DNA of 40,484 nt from an uncultured Clostridia bacterium. GTDB taxonomy: Bacteria > Bacillota > Clostridia > Oscillospirales > Oscillospiraceae. The notes beneath the pieces are model-generated. The model did not search any database. It saw only the letters and a list, made by a program, of their open reading frames with translations, and was not told the DNA's origin. Both the position numbers and the translations under genes were made by a program. This document shows, in pieces, positions 1 through 7,431 of the stretch (positions are counted from its first letter, which is position 1; every line of letters starts with the position of its first letter). The DNA is taken from positions 1 to 40,484 of the forward strand of contig CAMEWZ010000001.1 of the NCBI GenBank assembly GCA_945946745.1. Reading direction: 5' to 3'.

Positions 1-11
1 CGCACGAAAGG

Positions 12-40
12 CTTGAAAGCCTTGGCTTTCAAGGCGTTTT
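12..40. terminator. Inverted repeat downstream of hemL, possible terminator
   Basis: Two 10-base arms, CTTGAAAGCC and GGCTTTCAAG, are separated by only two bases, and more imperfect pairing extends outwards to a CGCA/TGCG pair. The structure lies about 25 bases past the hemL stop, where the tetrapyrrole operon should end. The thymine run is weak on both strands (GTTTTG on plus, CCTTTC on minus), so terminator function is only inferred. Confidence 0.4.
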
Positions 41-65
41 GCGTTGTTCAGTACGTATTATCTAA

Positions 66-1337
66 TCACAACGTGGGAGAAACGGCATTGGCGGCGCGGA
101 GAATTTGCTGGATATCCTCGTCCGTGTGGGCGTCGCACAGGAACATGGCCTCGAACTGGCTGGGGGCGGCGTAAATGCCCTGGGCCAGCAAGCCGTTGTA
201 CCAGCGGCTGAACCGTTTCCGGTGGGAACAACGGGCTTGGTCATAGCCCGAGACAGGCGAATCGGTAAAGAATATCGTCAGCAAAGAGCCAACTCGGTTG
301 ACCTGGGCGGGAACACCGGACAGAGCCTGCTCCAGTCCTGCCTGCAAGGCTGCGCCCTTGCGCTCCAGATTTTCGTAGATTTTCGGCGTGGTGCTGAGAA
401 TTTCCAGCTGCGCAAGGCCCGCGGCCATGGCCACCGGGTTGCCGGATAGGGTGCCTGCCTGGTACACCGGGCCGAGGGGAGCCACCAGCTCCATCAGCTT
501 CCGGCTGCCGCCGTAGGCTCCCACGGGCATACCACCGCCGATGATCTTGCCATAGGTCACCAAATCCGCCCGGACGCCGAAATATTCCTGTGCGCCCCCG
601 GGGGCCAGGCGGAAGCCGGTGATGACCTCGTCGAAAATCAGCAGACTGCCGTGACGGTCGCACAGCTGCCGCAAGCCCTGCAAAAAGCCGGGCTGGGGCG
701 GCACCACGCCCATGTTGGCGGCCACCGGTTCCACGATAATGGCGGCTACCTGGCCGGGATTGGCCAGCAGCAATTCTTCCACGCTGGCTAAGTCGTTATA
801 AGAGGCGGTGAGAATGTCTCCGGCGATGTCGGCGGGGACGCCCGCAGAATCCGGCGCGCCGCCGGTGAGGGCGCCGGAGCCGGCCTTGACCAGCATGGCG
901 TCGCAGTGACCGTGATAGCAGCCCGCGAATTTCATGATCTTACTTCTGCCGGTAGCGCCCCGGGCCAGCCGAAGGGCGGACATCACGGCTTCTGTACCGG
1001 AGTTGACCATGCGCACCATTTCGATGCCGGTCATCCGGCACACCAGCCGGGCCATCTCCACCTCCGCCGCTGTGGGGGCGCCGAAGCTTAAGCCCTTTTT
1101 CATTGCCGTCTGCACTGCCTGCTCCACTGCCGCGTGGCAGTGTCCCAGGATCAGCGGCCCCCAGGAGCCGATGAGGTCAATGTATTCCTTGCCGTCCACG
1201 TCCCAGACATGGCTGCCCAGGCCCCGATCCAGAAACCGGGGATAGGTGCCCACCGCCTGGCAGGCCCGCACCGGGGAGTTTACCCCGCCGGGGAGGTATT
1301 GCTGGGCCTGGGCAAAAAGCTGTTCCGACGTTGTCAT
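66..1337 (-). CDS. hemL: Glutamate-1-semialdehyde 2,1-aminomutase
   Basis: This 423-residue protein is a class-III PLP aminotransferase that moves the amino group of glutamate-1-semialdehyde to give 5-aminolevulinate, the second step of the C5 tetrapyrrole pathway in the cytoplasm. The N-terminal PGGVNSPVRA segment is diagnostic. The PLP pocket is seen in LIFDEVITGFR (Asp236) and the Schiff-base lysine lies in TYGKIIGGGMPVG (Lys264). Length is normal for the family. It is the last gene of the hemA-hemC-cobA/hemD-hemB-hemL operon, and its ATG shares one base with the hemB TAA, which argues for translational coupling. The pairing with a GluTR (hemA) in the same operon shows that the C5 route is used rather than the Shemin route. 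No odd features are visible. Confidence 0.97.
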   Translation of the reverse strand: MTTSEQLFAQAQQYLPGGVNSPVRACQAVGTYPRFLDRGLGSHVWDVDGKEYIDLIGSWGPLILGHCHAAVEQAVQTAMKKGLSFGAPTAAEVEMARLVCRMTGIEMVRMVNSGTEAVMSALRLARGATGRSKIMKFAGCYHGHCDAMLVKAGSGALTGGAPDSAGVPADIAGDILTASYNDLASVEELLLANPGQVAAIIVEPVAANMGVVPPQPGFLQGLRQLCDRHGSLLIFDEVITGFRLAPGGAQEYFGVRADLVTYGKIIGGGMPVGAYGGSRKLMELVAPLGPVYQAGTLSGNPVAMAAGLAQLEILSTTPKIYENLERKGAALQAGLEQALSGVPAQVNRVGSLLTIFFTDSPVSGYDQARCSHRKRFSRWYNGLLAQGIYAAPSQFEAMFLCDAHTDEDIQQILRAANAVSPTL

Positions 1338-2320
1338 TAGCCCAGATCTCCTTTCTGCATGGCCCGGGCCAGTTCCTTGGCGAAATAGGTGATGAGAATA
1401 TCCGCTCCAGCCCGATAGATGGACAGGGCGCTTTCACACATGACCCGATACTCGTCGATCAGTCCGGCCTTGCCAGCCGCTTTGATCATGGCGTATTCCC
1501 CGCTGACGGAATAGGCAGCCAGGGGCAGGTCGAAGCGGTCGGCGCACTCCCGGATGATATCCAGATAGCTCAGTGCGGGCTTGACCATGAGAATGTCCGC
1601 TCCCTCCTGGACATCCAGGGCGCACTCCTTCATCGCTTCCTTCCGGTTGTGGGGATCCATCTGGTAGCCCCGGCGGTCGCCAAAGGCGGGGGCGGAACCG
1701 GCGGCGTCCCGGAAGGGGCCGTAGAAGGCAGAGGCGTACTTGGCGGAATAGGACATAATGGGGGTGTTTTCGTAGCCGTTTTCGTCCAGGGTTTTCCGGA
1801 TGGCGGCCACCCGGCCATCCATCATATCCGAGGGGGCCACCATATCCGCGCCTGCCTGGACATGGGACAGGGCGGTTTTGCACAGAACCTCCAAAGTTTT
1901 GTCGTTGTCCACGGTATGACCCTGGAGAATGCCGCAGTGGCCGTGGTCGGTGTACTCACACATGCACACATCGGTGATCACATAGCACTCGGGATAAGCG
2001 GCCTTGATGGCCCGGATGCCCTGCTGGACAACGCCGTTGGCATCCCAGGCGGAGGAGCCGCACGCGTCCTTGTGGGCGGGAATGCCAAAGAGCAGCACCC
2101 GGCGGACACCGGCGGCCATACAGGCGGCGATTTCCTCCCCAATCCGGTCGGGAGAGCAGCGCCACTGGCCCTCCAGAGAGGGGATGGGTTCCCGGATATG
2201 CTCCCCCTCGATCAGAAACAGGGGATACACCAGACTGTCGGGGGATACCCGGGTCTCCCGCACCATCCGGCGCAGATTGTCACAGGTACGCAGCCTGCGG
2301 GGGCGGTTTACAAGTTCCAT
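1337..2320 (-). CDS. hemB: Porphobilinogen synthase (5-aminolevulinate dehydratase)
   Basis: This 327-residue enzyme condenses two 5-aminolevulinate molecules into porphobilinogen. The two lysines that form Schiff bases with substrate are Lys194 (in SAKYASAFYGPF) and Lys247 (in LMVKPALSYLD). A cysteine triad, Cys119, Cys121 and Cys129 in DVCMCEYTDHGHCG, identifies the zinc-dependent active-site class rather than the magnesium-only class. An AAAGGAG ribosome site sits nine bases before the chosen ATG. The gene starts four bases after the cobA-hemD stop and ends overlapping hemL by one base, so it lies inside a tight operon. Size and domain content are ordinary. Confidence 0.97.
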   Translation of the reverse strand: MELVNRPRRLRTCDNLRRMVRETRVSPDSLVYPLFLIEGEHIREPIPSLEGQWRCSPDRIGEEIAACMAAGVRRVLLFGIPAHKDACGSSAWDANGVVQQGIRAIKAAYPECYVITDVCMCEYTDHGHCGILQGHTVDNDKTLEVLCKTALSHVQAGADMVAPSDMMDGRVAAIRKTLDENGYENTPIMSYSAKYASAFYGPFRDAAGSAPAFGDRRGYQMDPHNRKEAMKECALDVQEGADILMVKPALSYLDIIRECADRFDLPLAAYSVSGEYAMIKAAGKAGLIDEYRVMCESALSIYRAGADILITYFAKELARAMQKGDLG

Positions 2321-2324
2321 TTTC

Positions 2325-3806
2325 TTACGCTCCTTTGACGCATTCTATCAGAGATTCCACTGTGGCCTCCCGGGCGATGGTGACGGGAATGCCGTATTTT
2401 TCCGCCTCCCGGGCGGTCTGGGGGCCGATGCAGCAGCCCAGCACCCGGGAAAAGTCCTCACCGGGGAGACTTTCTACAAAGCCCCGGACGGTGGAGGCGC
2501 TGGTGAAGGTCACCAGCAGCGGCTGGCGCAGCAGCGCCCGGATGGCGTCGCTGTTGGGGGCGGTATAGACCGTATCGTACAGCGCCACGTCCCGGAAGGG
2601 AATGCCCTCCCGGTGGAACAGCGCCGGCAGGGCGTCGCTGCCCTGGCTGGCCCGGCACAGCAGCACCGGCCCCGGAATCCGAGCCAGGGCCTGGGCCAGA
2701 TGCTCAGAGTCGTAGATTTCCGGCACCACATCCGCCCGCAGACCGAAGGGCGTTAAAGCGGCGGCGGTTTTCGGGCCGATGGCCGCTAGGGTCATCCCCG
2801 CCATCGCCCGGGCATCCAGCCCCAGGGCGAACAGCCGCCGGAAGAACAGCTCCGGCCCGGCGGGGCTGGTGAACACCAGACAGCGGTATTGGGAAAGGCC
2901 GTGGATGGCCTCGTCCAGGGCGGGGTTGTCCTCCCGGGGCACCGTACGGATGCAGGGGTAGGGGAGGACGGTTCCTCCCAGCGCCCGGAGCTTTTCACAT
3001 AGGGTGCCGCTGCGGTCGGCGGGACGGGTGACCACAATGGTTTTGCCCTTGAGGGGGAGACGGTCGAACCAATCGAAGGAATCCGACAGACCGCACACCG
3101 CCCCGACGACAATCACAGCGGGGCTTTCCACCCGGGCAGCCTCCGCCGCTTGGGGTAGGTTTTTTAGGGTGGAGATCACCTTCAGCTGCCGGGGCAGGGT
3201 GCCCCGTTCGATCACGGCGGCAGGGGTTTCGGGGGCCATGCCCGCTGTCTGCAATCCATGGCAGATCAGCGGCAGGGTGCTCACTCCCATGAGAAACACC
3301 AGCGTCCCTCCGGCGCGGCACAGCGCTTCAAAATCGATGCGCAGCGGCGCGCCTGCCCGGGCGTGGCCGGTGATGATGTGGACGCTGGAGCAGTAGTCCC
3401 GATGGGTTACGGGAATCCCGGCGTAGGCGGGCACCGCCAGAGCCGAGGTCACCCCCGGCACCACCTGGAAGGGCACGCCGTTTTGGGCCAGCAGCTCCAA
3501 TTCCTCCCCGCCCCGGCCAAAGAGGAAGGGGTCGCCGCCTTTGAGGCGCACCACCCGTTTTCCGGCCAGGGCGTTTTCCAGAAGGATGCGGTTGATCTGC
3601 TCCTGGGGGACGATGTGGCGGCTGGCCTGCTTGCCCACGTCGATTTTTTCCGCGTTTTCGGGAATCAGAGCCAGAATTTCCGGCCCTACCAGCCGGTCGT
3701 AGACCACTACCTGGGCTTGCACCAGAGCCTCCCGGCCCTTTTGGGTCAGAAGCCCCGGGTCGCCGGGGCCTGCTCCGACCAGAATCACATTGCCATTATG
3801 TTCCAT
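2325..3806 (-). CDS. cobA-hemD: Fused uroporphyrinogen-III C-methyltransferase / uroporphyrinogen-III synthase
   Basis: This is a bifunctional protein of about 493 residues. Residues 1-250 are a SAM-dependent tetrapyrrole methyltransferase: GAGPGDPGLLT (10-20) and GGDPFLFGRGGEE (90-102) are the SUMT signatures. From about residue 253 (KGKTIVVTRPADRSG) to the end is a HemD domain, which closes and inverts ring D of hydroxymethylbilane to make uroporphyrinogen III. The fusion passes product from ring closure to methylation, giving precorrin-2 for siroheme and cobalamin. I chose the ATG at 3806 because GGAGG stands nine bases upstream; 16 more residues would be possible from 3854 but look unlike the family. 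The start overlaps the end of hemC by 11 bases. This fusion is known in Clostridia. Confidence 0.95.
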   Translation of the reverse strand: MEHNGNVILVGAGPGDPGLLTQKGREALVQAQVVVYDRLVGPEILALIPENAEKIDVGKQASRHIVPQEQINRILLENALAGKRVVRLKGGDPFLFGRGGEELELLAQNGVPFQVVPGVTSALAVPAYAGIPVTHRDYCSSVHIITGHARAGAPLRIDFEALCRAGGTLVFLMGVSTLPLICHGLQTAGMAPETPAAVIERGTLPRQLKVISTLKNLPQAAEAARVESPAVIVVGAVCGLSDSFDWFDRLPLKGKTIVVTRPADRSGTLCEKLRALGGTVLPYPCIRTVPREDNPALDEAIHGLSQYRCLVFTSPAGPELFFRRLFALGLDARAMAGMTLAAIGPKTAAALTPFGLRADVVPEIYDSEHLAQALARIPGPVLLCRASQGSDALPALFHREGIPFRDVALYDTVYTAPNSDAIRALLRQPLLVTFTSASTVRGFVESLPGEDFSRVLGCCIGPQTAREAEKYGIPVTIAREATVESLIECVKGA

Positions 3807-4671
3807 GGGATAATTCCTCCGCCAGTGCCCGGCCCAGTGCCTCGGCATCGGCACGGCCGCCGGTGATGCTGCCCTTGCGGGTCAGGGTCTCATCCGGGCT
3901 GACATACAGCCCGGTCAATGTCAATTCTTCTCCTGCCGTCTCGGCGTAGGCCGCCACTGGAGAGGTGCAGCCGCCGCCCAAGGCCCGGACGAAGGCTCGC
4001 TCCGCCAGCGCGCAGCAGGCGGCATCCTCGTCGTGCACCAGGGCCAGACATCCGGTGTCCGTGCCCAGTCGGGTCTGCACCGCCAGAATGCCCTGGCCCG
4101 CTGCGGGGAGCAGCTCCTCCGGAGAGAAATAACGGCTGATCCGGTTTTCCAAGCCCAGCCGCTTCAGCCCGGCTGCCGCCAGCACCAGGGCGGAAAATTC
4201 CCCCCGATCCAGCTTGGCCAGCCGGGTCTGTACGTTGCCCCGGACGGGGGCAGTCTCCATCCCGGGAAACAGGGCTTGCAGCTGCAATTGCCGCCGCCGG
4301 GAGGCGCAGCCGATGGGCTTTCCCGGCGTCCATTCCCGGACGCCCTCCGGCAGCACCAGCACGTCCCGGGGATCCTCCCGCCGGGACAATGCCGCGATGG
4401 GCAGCTCCGGAGGCAGTTCCATGGGCATATCCTTTAGGGAGTGGACGGTAAAATCCACTTTTTTCTCCCGGAGAGCCTGATCCAGTTCCCGGACGAACAG
4501 ACCTTTGCCGCCGATCTGCTCCAGGGTTCTGTCCAGGATCTTGTCTCCGGTGGTTTTCATGGTGACGAGGGCGATGTCCGCCTCCGGCCGAGCGGCGCGG
4601 ATGCCCTCCATTATGAGTTCGCTTTGAATCATGGCCAGCCGGCTGTCCCGGCTTCCGATGCGGATGGTCAT
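3796..4671 (-). CDS. hemC: Hydroxymethylbilane synthase (porphobilinogen deaminase)
   Basis: The protein of about 291 residues polymerises four porphobilinogens into hydroxymethylbilane. It shows the N-terminal IGSRDSRLA motif, the catalytic aspartate Asp81 in VHSLKDMP, and Cys235 in LGGGCTSPV, which carries the dipyrromethane cofactor. The frame stays open far upstream, but the ATG at 4671 is clearly right: it follows TTGGAGGAACTGCC and gives the family N-terminus MTIRIGSR. The start overlaps the hemA stop as ATGA, and the gene end overlaps the start of cobA-hemD by 11 bases. Length is slightly below the 300-310 residues common in the family, with no domain missing. Confidence 0.96.
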   Translation of the reverse strand: MTIRIGSRDSRLAMIQSELIMEGIRAARPEADIALVTMKTTGDKILDRTLEQIGGKGLFVRELDQALREKKVDFTVHSLKDMPMELPPELPIAALSRREDPRDVLVLPEGVREWTPGKPIGCASRRRQLQLQALFPGMETAPVRGNVQTRLAKLDRGEFSALVLAAAGLKRLGLENRISRYFSPEELLPAAGQGILAVQTRLGTDTGCLALVHDEDAACCALAERAFVRALGGGCTSPVAAYAETAGEELTLTGLYVSPDETLTRKGSITGGRADAEALGRALAEELSHGT

Positions 4672-6086
4672 GGCAGTTCCTCCAATACATGGCGAATGGC
4701 CTTCGCCGCCCGGGCGGTTTTGTGGTGATCCTTTCCGGTGGACACCACCCCCGCGATGAGATCCCCTCCGGTGCAGACCGCGGGGAAGTAAAAGCTGCAT
4801 TCGGCCTCGCAGTCCGCCACGGACACGGGGATGCCCAGTGCCTGGGCATCCAGCCCCACCTGGCGGTTGACCTGCCGGTCGCTGGTGGCGGCGATGGCGA
4901 GGTACGCCCCTTCCAGGTCGCCGTGGCGGTAGGGCCGTTTTTGCCAGGTCAGTCCTTCGCTGCTGCAGGACAGCTCCGGGGAAATCACCGTAATCCGGCA
5001 GCCAAACAGCCGCAGCGTCCCGATGCGTCGGGCAGCGATGGTGCCCCCGCCCACCAGTACCACCTTTTTTCCGCTTAAGTCTACGAACAGGGGGAACCGG
5101 GGCGGCCGCTGGGGCAGGGACTGCCGCCGCTGCCATTGGGTGAATTTATCCAGCTCCTCCCGGACGATTTCCTCCATGGCGGCGATTTCCCCGGGAGCGC
5201 CGGGGCCTTCCAGACCCAGCGCGTCCATGTCGTAAACGGGCACAGTCCCGGCGCAGGCCGGGTCGATATCCCGGGGCACCGCCAAATCCACAGCCACCCT
5301 GGGCGGGTGGGAGAGGGTTTCCAGCTGGGCAGCCGTCAAGGTATAGTGGGGGCTGGCGGTGGCGCTGACCAGGGCATCCATCCCATCCAGCGCGGTCAGC
5401 CGGTCTTCGTAGGCCACGGGGGTGCAGCCTGGGGGGAGGGGAGCCTGTCCGTGGCGGTAGGCCCGCAGGGTAACCCAAACCGCCGCGCCGGACTGGCGCA
5501 GCACGGACGCGGCCAGCTGCCCCATCTGGCCGTTTCCAATTACCAGAATTCTCCGGTTTTCCAGGGTTCCCAGTTCCCGGGTCAAGATGTTCTGGCACCG
5601 GCTGCCGATGGAGGGGGCGTCCCGGGTGAGGGTGACCTCCGATCTGGCCCGCTTTCCAGCGGTGACGGCGGTGCGGAACAGGGCGGACAGGGTAGCGTCC
5701 GCAGTTTGCGCCTGCTGGGCCAGTTCCATGGCCCGGCGCACCTGGGTGATGATCTGGGCTTCTCCCAGAATCTGGGAGCGAAGCCCGCAGGCAACCTCCA
5801 GCAAATGCCGGGCGGCGTCCGGGCCGCAGCGGGTGGTGAAGCAGCCGTCCATAGGTGCTTCCGCCACCCCCGCCCCCTGGCACAGCAGCCGCCAGGGGGT
5901 TTCCGGGGAACCGGTGAGGTACAGCTCCGTCCGGTTGCAGGTGGACAGCAGCACACAGCCCTCCACCCCCGGCTGACAGCGCAGCCAGGCCAGCAGGGAA
6001 CGCACCTGGTCGGGGGAACAGGCCAGCTTTTCCCGGATATCCAGGGCGGCGTGGCGGTAGTCCAGACCGGACATAACAAGGTTCAT
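4668..6086 (-). CDS. hemA: Glutamyl-tRNA reductase fused to precorrin-2 dehydrogenase (HemA-SirC)
   Basis: This is a 472-residue fusion. Residues 1 to about 305 are glutamyl-tRNA reductase, which makes glutamate-1-semialdehyde from Glu-tRNA. The nucleophile is Cys50 in LLSTCNRTELYL, and the NADPH-binding segment reads ILVIGNGQMGQLAA. From about residue 315 (FPLFVDLSGKKVVLVGGG) the protein is a CysG-N/Met8p-like NAD-dependent precorrin-2 dehydrogenase, with a C-terminal VADCEAECSFYFPAV segment typical of SirC. The roughly 100-residue helical dimerisation domain that normally ends GluTR is not visible between the two. A similar fusion is described for Clostridium josui HemA. AAGGAG is placed eight bases before the ATG. 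This is the first gene of the operon and is divergent from the DtxR-family gene. Its 3' end overlaps hemC as ATGA. Confidence 0.95.
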   Translation of the reverse strand: MNLVMSGLDYRHAALDIREKLACSPDQVRSLLAWLRCQPGVEGCVLLSTCNRTELYLTGSPETPWRLLCQGAGVAEAPMDGCFTTRCGPDAARHLLEVACGLRSQILGEAQIITQVRRAMELAQQAQTADATLSALFRTAVTAGKRARSEVTLTRDAPSIGSRCQNILTRELGTLENRRILVIGNGQMGQLAASVLRQSGAAVWVTLRAYRHGQAPLPPGCTPVAYEDRLTALDGMDALVSATASPHYTLTAAQLETLSHPPRVAVDLAVPRDIDPACAGTVPVYDMDALGLEGPGAPGEIAAMEEIVREELDKFTQWQRRQSLPQRPPRFPLFVDLSGKKVVLVGGGTIAARRIGTLRLFGCRITVISPELSCSSEGLTWQKRPYRHGDLEGAYLAIAATSDRQVNRQVGLDAQALGIPVSVADCEAECSFYFPAVCTGGDLIAGVVSTGKDHHKTARAAKAIRHVLEELP

Positions 6087-6135
6087 AGCGTGTCTCCTTC
6101 AGAAAGGGGGATTCCATCCCAGTTCCGGGTTTTGC

Positions 6136-6164
6136 TTGCAATTGCGCCGGGAGTGTGGTATGCT
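6136..6164 (+). promoter_or_regulatory. Promoter for the DtxR-family gene
   Basis: TTGCAA (6136-6141) and TATGCT (6159-6164) are spaced by exactly 17 bases. Transcription would begin near 6171, and the AAGGAGGGG ribosome site follows at 6183-6191. The -35 box overlaps the palindrome GCAATTGC in the space shared with the divergent hemA operon. I could not find an equally good promoter for hemA. Confidence 0.7.
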
Positions 6165-6196
6165 AGAAAAAACAGACAGAATAAGGAGGGGCCGTC

Positions 6197-6562
6197 ATGG
6201 ATGTTCATGAATCCGGCGAAATGTATCTGGAGGCCATACTGGTATTGTCCAAGCGCAGCGGCTTTGTCCGGGCCGTTGATGTGGGGGAGTACCTGGGGTA
6301 TTCCAAGCCCAGTGTGTCCCGGGCCATGGGCATTCTGCGCAAGGGCGGGTATATCCAGACGGACAAGGACGGCGCCATCCAATTGACGGACACGGGCCGG
6401 GCCTACGCGGAGAAGATTTACGAGCGCCATACCCTGCTGTCCCGGGTGCTGATGCAGCTGGGGGTACAGGAGGCGGTGGCCGTGGCGGATGCCTGCAAGA
6501 TAGAGCACGCCATCTCCGACGAATCATTCCAGGCCATTAAGCGCCATTGCGGGAAAGCGTGA
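6197..6562 (+). CDS. DtxR/MntR-family metal-dependent transcriptional repressor, short form
   Basis: The 121-residue protein has the two DtxR-family domains: an N-terminal winged helix (about 1-72; YLGYSKPSVSRAMGILRKGG is the recognition region) and a metal-binding dimerisation domain (about 73-121). It has no C-terminal SH3 domain. In metal-ligand positions it mixes two subfamilies. Met9 (in GEMYLEAI) and Cys100 (in DACKIEH) match the primary-site Met10 and Cys102 of DtxR, while Glu12, His78, Glu103 and His104 match MntR positions Glu11, His77, Glu102 and His103. By family knowledge it would bind Fe(II) or Mn(II) and repress uptake or storage genes; its metal cannot be decided from sequence. 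It has its own promoter and terminator and is divergent from the tetrapyrrole operon, which makes iron-linked control plausible but unproven. Confidence 0.9.
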   Translation: MDVHESGEMYLEAILVLSKRSGFVRAVDVGEYLGYSKPSVSRAMGILRKGGYIQTDKDGAIQLTDTGRAYAEKIYERHTLLSRVLMQLGVQEAVAVADACKIEHAISDESFQAIKRHCGKA

Positions 6563-6586
6563 CCCGATTTCTTCCCGGCAGGGAAT

Positions 6587-6614
6587 GGGCGGCGTAGTAC
6601 GCCGCCCGGTTTTT
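6587..6614 (+). terminator. Intrinsic terminator after the DtxR-family gene
   Basis: GGGCGGCG and CGCCGCCC pair around a TAGTA loop and are followed by GGTTTTT. The T-run overlaps the stop codon of the convergent trxA gene. It has a poor T-run on the minus strand, so it serves mainly the plus strand. Confidence 0.85.
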
Positions 6615-6924
6615 ATACATCCAGCAGTTTTTCAATTTCCGCCTTGGGCCGGTAGCCGATCAGCTTGTCCATCACCTGGCCGTTTTGCAGCAGCACCAGG
6701 GTGGGGATGCTGGTGATGCTGAATTGCATGGCAAGCTCCAGTTCCTCGTCCACATTGACCTTGCCCACCAGAACGTCCTCCCGCTCCTGGGCAATTTCCG
6801 CCACAATGGGCGCCACCATCCGGCAGGGGCCGCACCAGGTGGCCCAGAAATCCAGCAGCACCGGCTTGTCGCTGTGCATCACCAGCGTGTCAAAATTATT
6901 CTTTGTAATGGTGATCTCAGACAT
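6613..6924 (-). CDS. trxA: Thioredoxin
   Basis: This 103-residue thioredoxin is a cytoplasmic protein-disulfide reductant. The redox centre is WCGPC within FWATWCGPCRM, and the conserved cis-proline segment is seen as SITSIPTLVLLQ. The ATG at 6924 is chosen because AAAGGAG sits eight bases upstream; a GTG three codons earlier would lie directly on that ribosome site. It appears monocistronic, with its own promoter (6959-6987) on the minus strand. It converges on the DtxR-family gene. The full thioredoxin fold is present and nothing is missing. Confidence 0.97.
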   Translation of the reverse strand: MSEITITKNNFDTLVMHSDKPVLLDFWATWCGPCRMVAPIVAEIAQEREDVLVGKVNVDEELELAMQFSITSIPTLVLLQNGQVMDKLIGYRPKAEIEKLLDV

Positions 6925-6958
6925 GAAATCCACTCCTTTGCATGATGTTCTACGCTTT

Positions 6959-6987
6959 AGTATATCCTAAATCCCCTTGGGATGCAA
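6959..6987 (-). promoter_or_regulatory. Promoter for trxA
   Basis: On the minus strand, TTGCAT (6982-6987) and TATACT (6959-6964) have a 17-base spacer. The predicted start lies about 28 bases before the trxA ATG. It is back-to-back with the promoter at 7007-7035 for the plus-strand gene pair. Confidence 0.75.
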
Positions 6988-7006
6988 TAGGCAATTCGGC
7001 GATGAT

Positions 7007-7035
7007 TTGACATTTGGGGCCGGGTCTGATATGAT
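7007..7035 (+). promoter_or_regulatory. Strong sigma-A promoter for the Cys-rich/ATC-hydrolase pair
   Basis: A perfect TTGACA (7007-7012) is followed after 17 bases by TATGAT (7030-7035). Transcription would start near 7042, just before the AAGGAGG ribosome site at 7050-7056. The near-consensus match suggests high basal expression unless a repressor acts. Confidence 0.85.
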
Positions 7036-7062
7036 GCGAAAAAGGAAACAAGGAGGATGTTT

Positions 7063-7413
7063 ATGGGTTGCAATGGAAACTGCGGCGGCTGCACCGGGTG
7101 CGCCCGGGAGCTGGTGCTGACGGAGCCGGAGATCGGACTGCTGCGGGAACTGGGGCAAATTCCCTTCCTGCCGGTGGCCCGGCAGCTGGGGGACTTGACC
7201 CCGGTGTATCTGGAAGCCGGCGATCGGGAGCAAATGAGCCTGGTGCTGCAGGCGCTGGAAAAGAAGGGGCTGATTTCCCTGGATTATGATAAGCCGCTGG
7301 CAGGAATGGAGCGTGCCTACGCAGCCTACCCCATCCGGGGCAGCATGGCGCTGACGGAAAGGGGACAAAAGGTACTGGAACTGATGGAATATCAAGGCAT
7401 CCAGCCGGAATAA
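7063..7413 (+). CDS. Small Cys-rich protein with winged-helix-like body, function unknown
   Basis: I do not recognise this 116-residue protein. Its first 13 residues hold four cysteines, C3-x3-C7-x2-C10-x2-C13 (MGCNGNCGGCTGCA), a spacing able to hold a metal ion or iron-sulfur cluster. The rest (about 20-116) is mostly helical and ends SMALTERGQKVLELMEYQG, which resembles the wing and last helix of MarR-like winged-helix proteins. The ATG at 7063 is preferred over the one at 7057, since the latter abuts GGAGG while the former is six bases from it. It lies 18 bases before an ATC-hydrolase-family gene behind a strong promoter, so the two probably act together. A metal- or redox-responsive DNA-binding protein is one possible reading, not an established one. 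Confidence 0.8.
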   Translation: MGCNGNCGGCTGCARELVLTEPEIGLLRELGQIPFLPVARQLGDLTPVYLEAGDREQMSLVLQALEKKGLISLDYDKPLAGMERAYAAYPIRGSMALTERGQKVLELMEYQGIQPE

Positions 7414-7431
7414 CGAAAAGAGGAACCGACC

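Noticed and set aside
1331..2338. Long open frame on the plus strand opposite hemB
   Set aside because: It mirrors hemB across nearly its whole length, has no family-like motifs, and no ribosome site. High GC produces such frames opposite real genes.
6087..6196. A promoter for the hemA operon
   Set aside because: I looked on the minus strand. The best pair (TTGCAA with TGGAAT, 19 bases apart) is too weak to call, so regulation of hemA stays open.
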